Source: an uncultured Gammaproteobacteria bacterium
GTDB taxonomy: Bacteria; Pseudomonadota; Gammaproteobacteria; Pseudomonadales; Pseudohongiellaceae
Assembly: GCA_903926285.1 (NCBI GenBank)
Contig: CAIYIP010000276.1
Span: forward strand, 1-5,239
Direction: 5' to 3'
DNA: 5,239 nt
Shown here piece by piece: positions 5,099-5,239 of this stretch. The position numbers and the translations under genes were made by a program. The notes below the pieces were generated by a model. That model had not been told where the DNA came from. It ran no database searches and was given only the letters and a program-made list of their open reading frames with translations. Positions within the stretch are counted from its first letter, which is position 1; each line of letters opens with the position of its first letter.

Positions 5099-5239
5099 GA
5101 ACTTCTCCCGCGATGGCCGACATTAGCATGTAAATGAACAAAAGGCATGAAAAAGCAGGTCCAAATATAAGCTGCAAACCACCACACAACCGACCACTGG
5201 ATCCCTGCGAGTTGAACTGCAAATCCTGATGCTAATCAA
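5099..5239 (-). promoter_or_regulatory. Leader region of the DUF6152-b/long-b operon
   Basis: No gene is seen in these 141 bases to the right edge. The region is A/T-richer than the genes. A minus-strand TATATT (5164-5169) could be a -10 box about 65 bp before the start codon, but no good -35 box lies at the right distance (the best is a poor TTG-type word with too short a spacer). The true promoter may be weak, activator-dependent, or further right than the window. Confidence 0.25.

Overview
The window looks like chromosomal DNA of a Gram-negative bacterium, most likely an environmental member of Pseudomonadota (possibly Gammaproteobacteria). This rests on the gene families, the Sec-type signal peptides with Ala-X-Ala cleavage sites, and purine-rich ribosome binding sites. 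There is no phylogenetic marker gene, so the assignment is tentative. Five genes are complete and one is cut by the left edge.

Layout. Bases 2-643 (+) are the C-terminal part of an amidase-signature hydrolase. Bases 644-1154 hold no convincing gene. This stretch is a mosaic: an IS/REP-type motif, a stem-loop, a run of GTTCGG words, a ~95 bp repeat and the 3' half of a tRNA-Gln. All remaining genes are on the minus strand: a secreted serine esterase (1155-1892), a 378 bp spacer carrying the second copy of the repeat, then two paralogous two-gene modules. Module a is an exported 304-aa protein (2771-3685) followed by a DUF6152-type protein (2271-2663). Module b is a DUF6152-type protein (4700-5098) followed by an exported 259-aa protein (3891-4670). 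In transcription order (right to left) the cluster is DUF6152-b, long-b, long-a, DUF6152-a, esterase.

How the genes may work together. All five minus-strand products carry signal peptides, so this is an envelope or extracytoplasmic gene set. The two long proteins share a GHWE/D-DTLV motif, a C-terminal E/DYxCxENN motif and one matched pair of cysteines. The two DUF6152 proteins share a mature N-terminus that would begin His-His-Ser and an Asn-Pro-His motif. I see no established pathway for them. The repeated pairing suggests that each long protein works with a DUF6152 partner. The secreted esterase and the amidase could act on an ester or amide substrate in the same process, but that is conjecture from proximity.

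Regulation. The clearest regulatory signal is a 9-bp perfect inverted repeat lying in the spacer of a good sigma-70-like promoter before long-a (3762-3791). It suggests that module a has its own regulated promoter.
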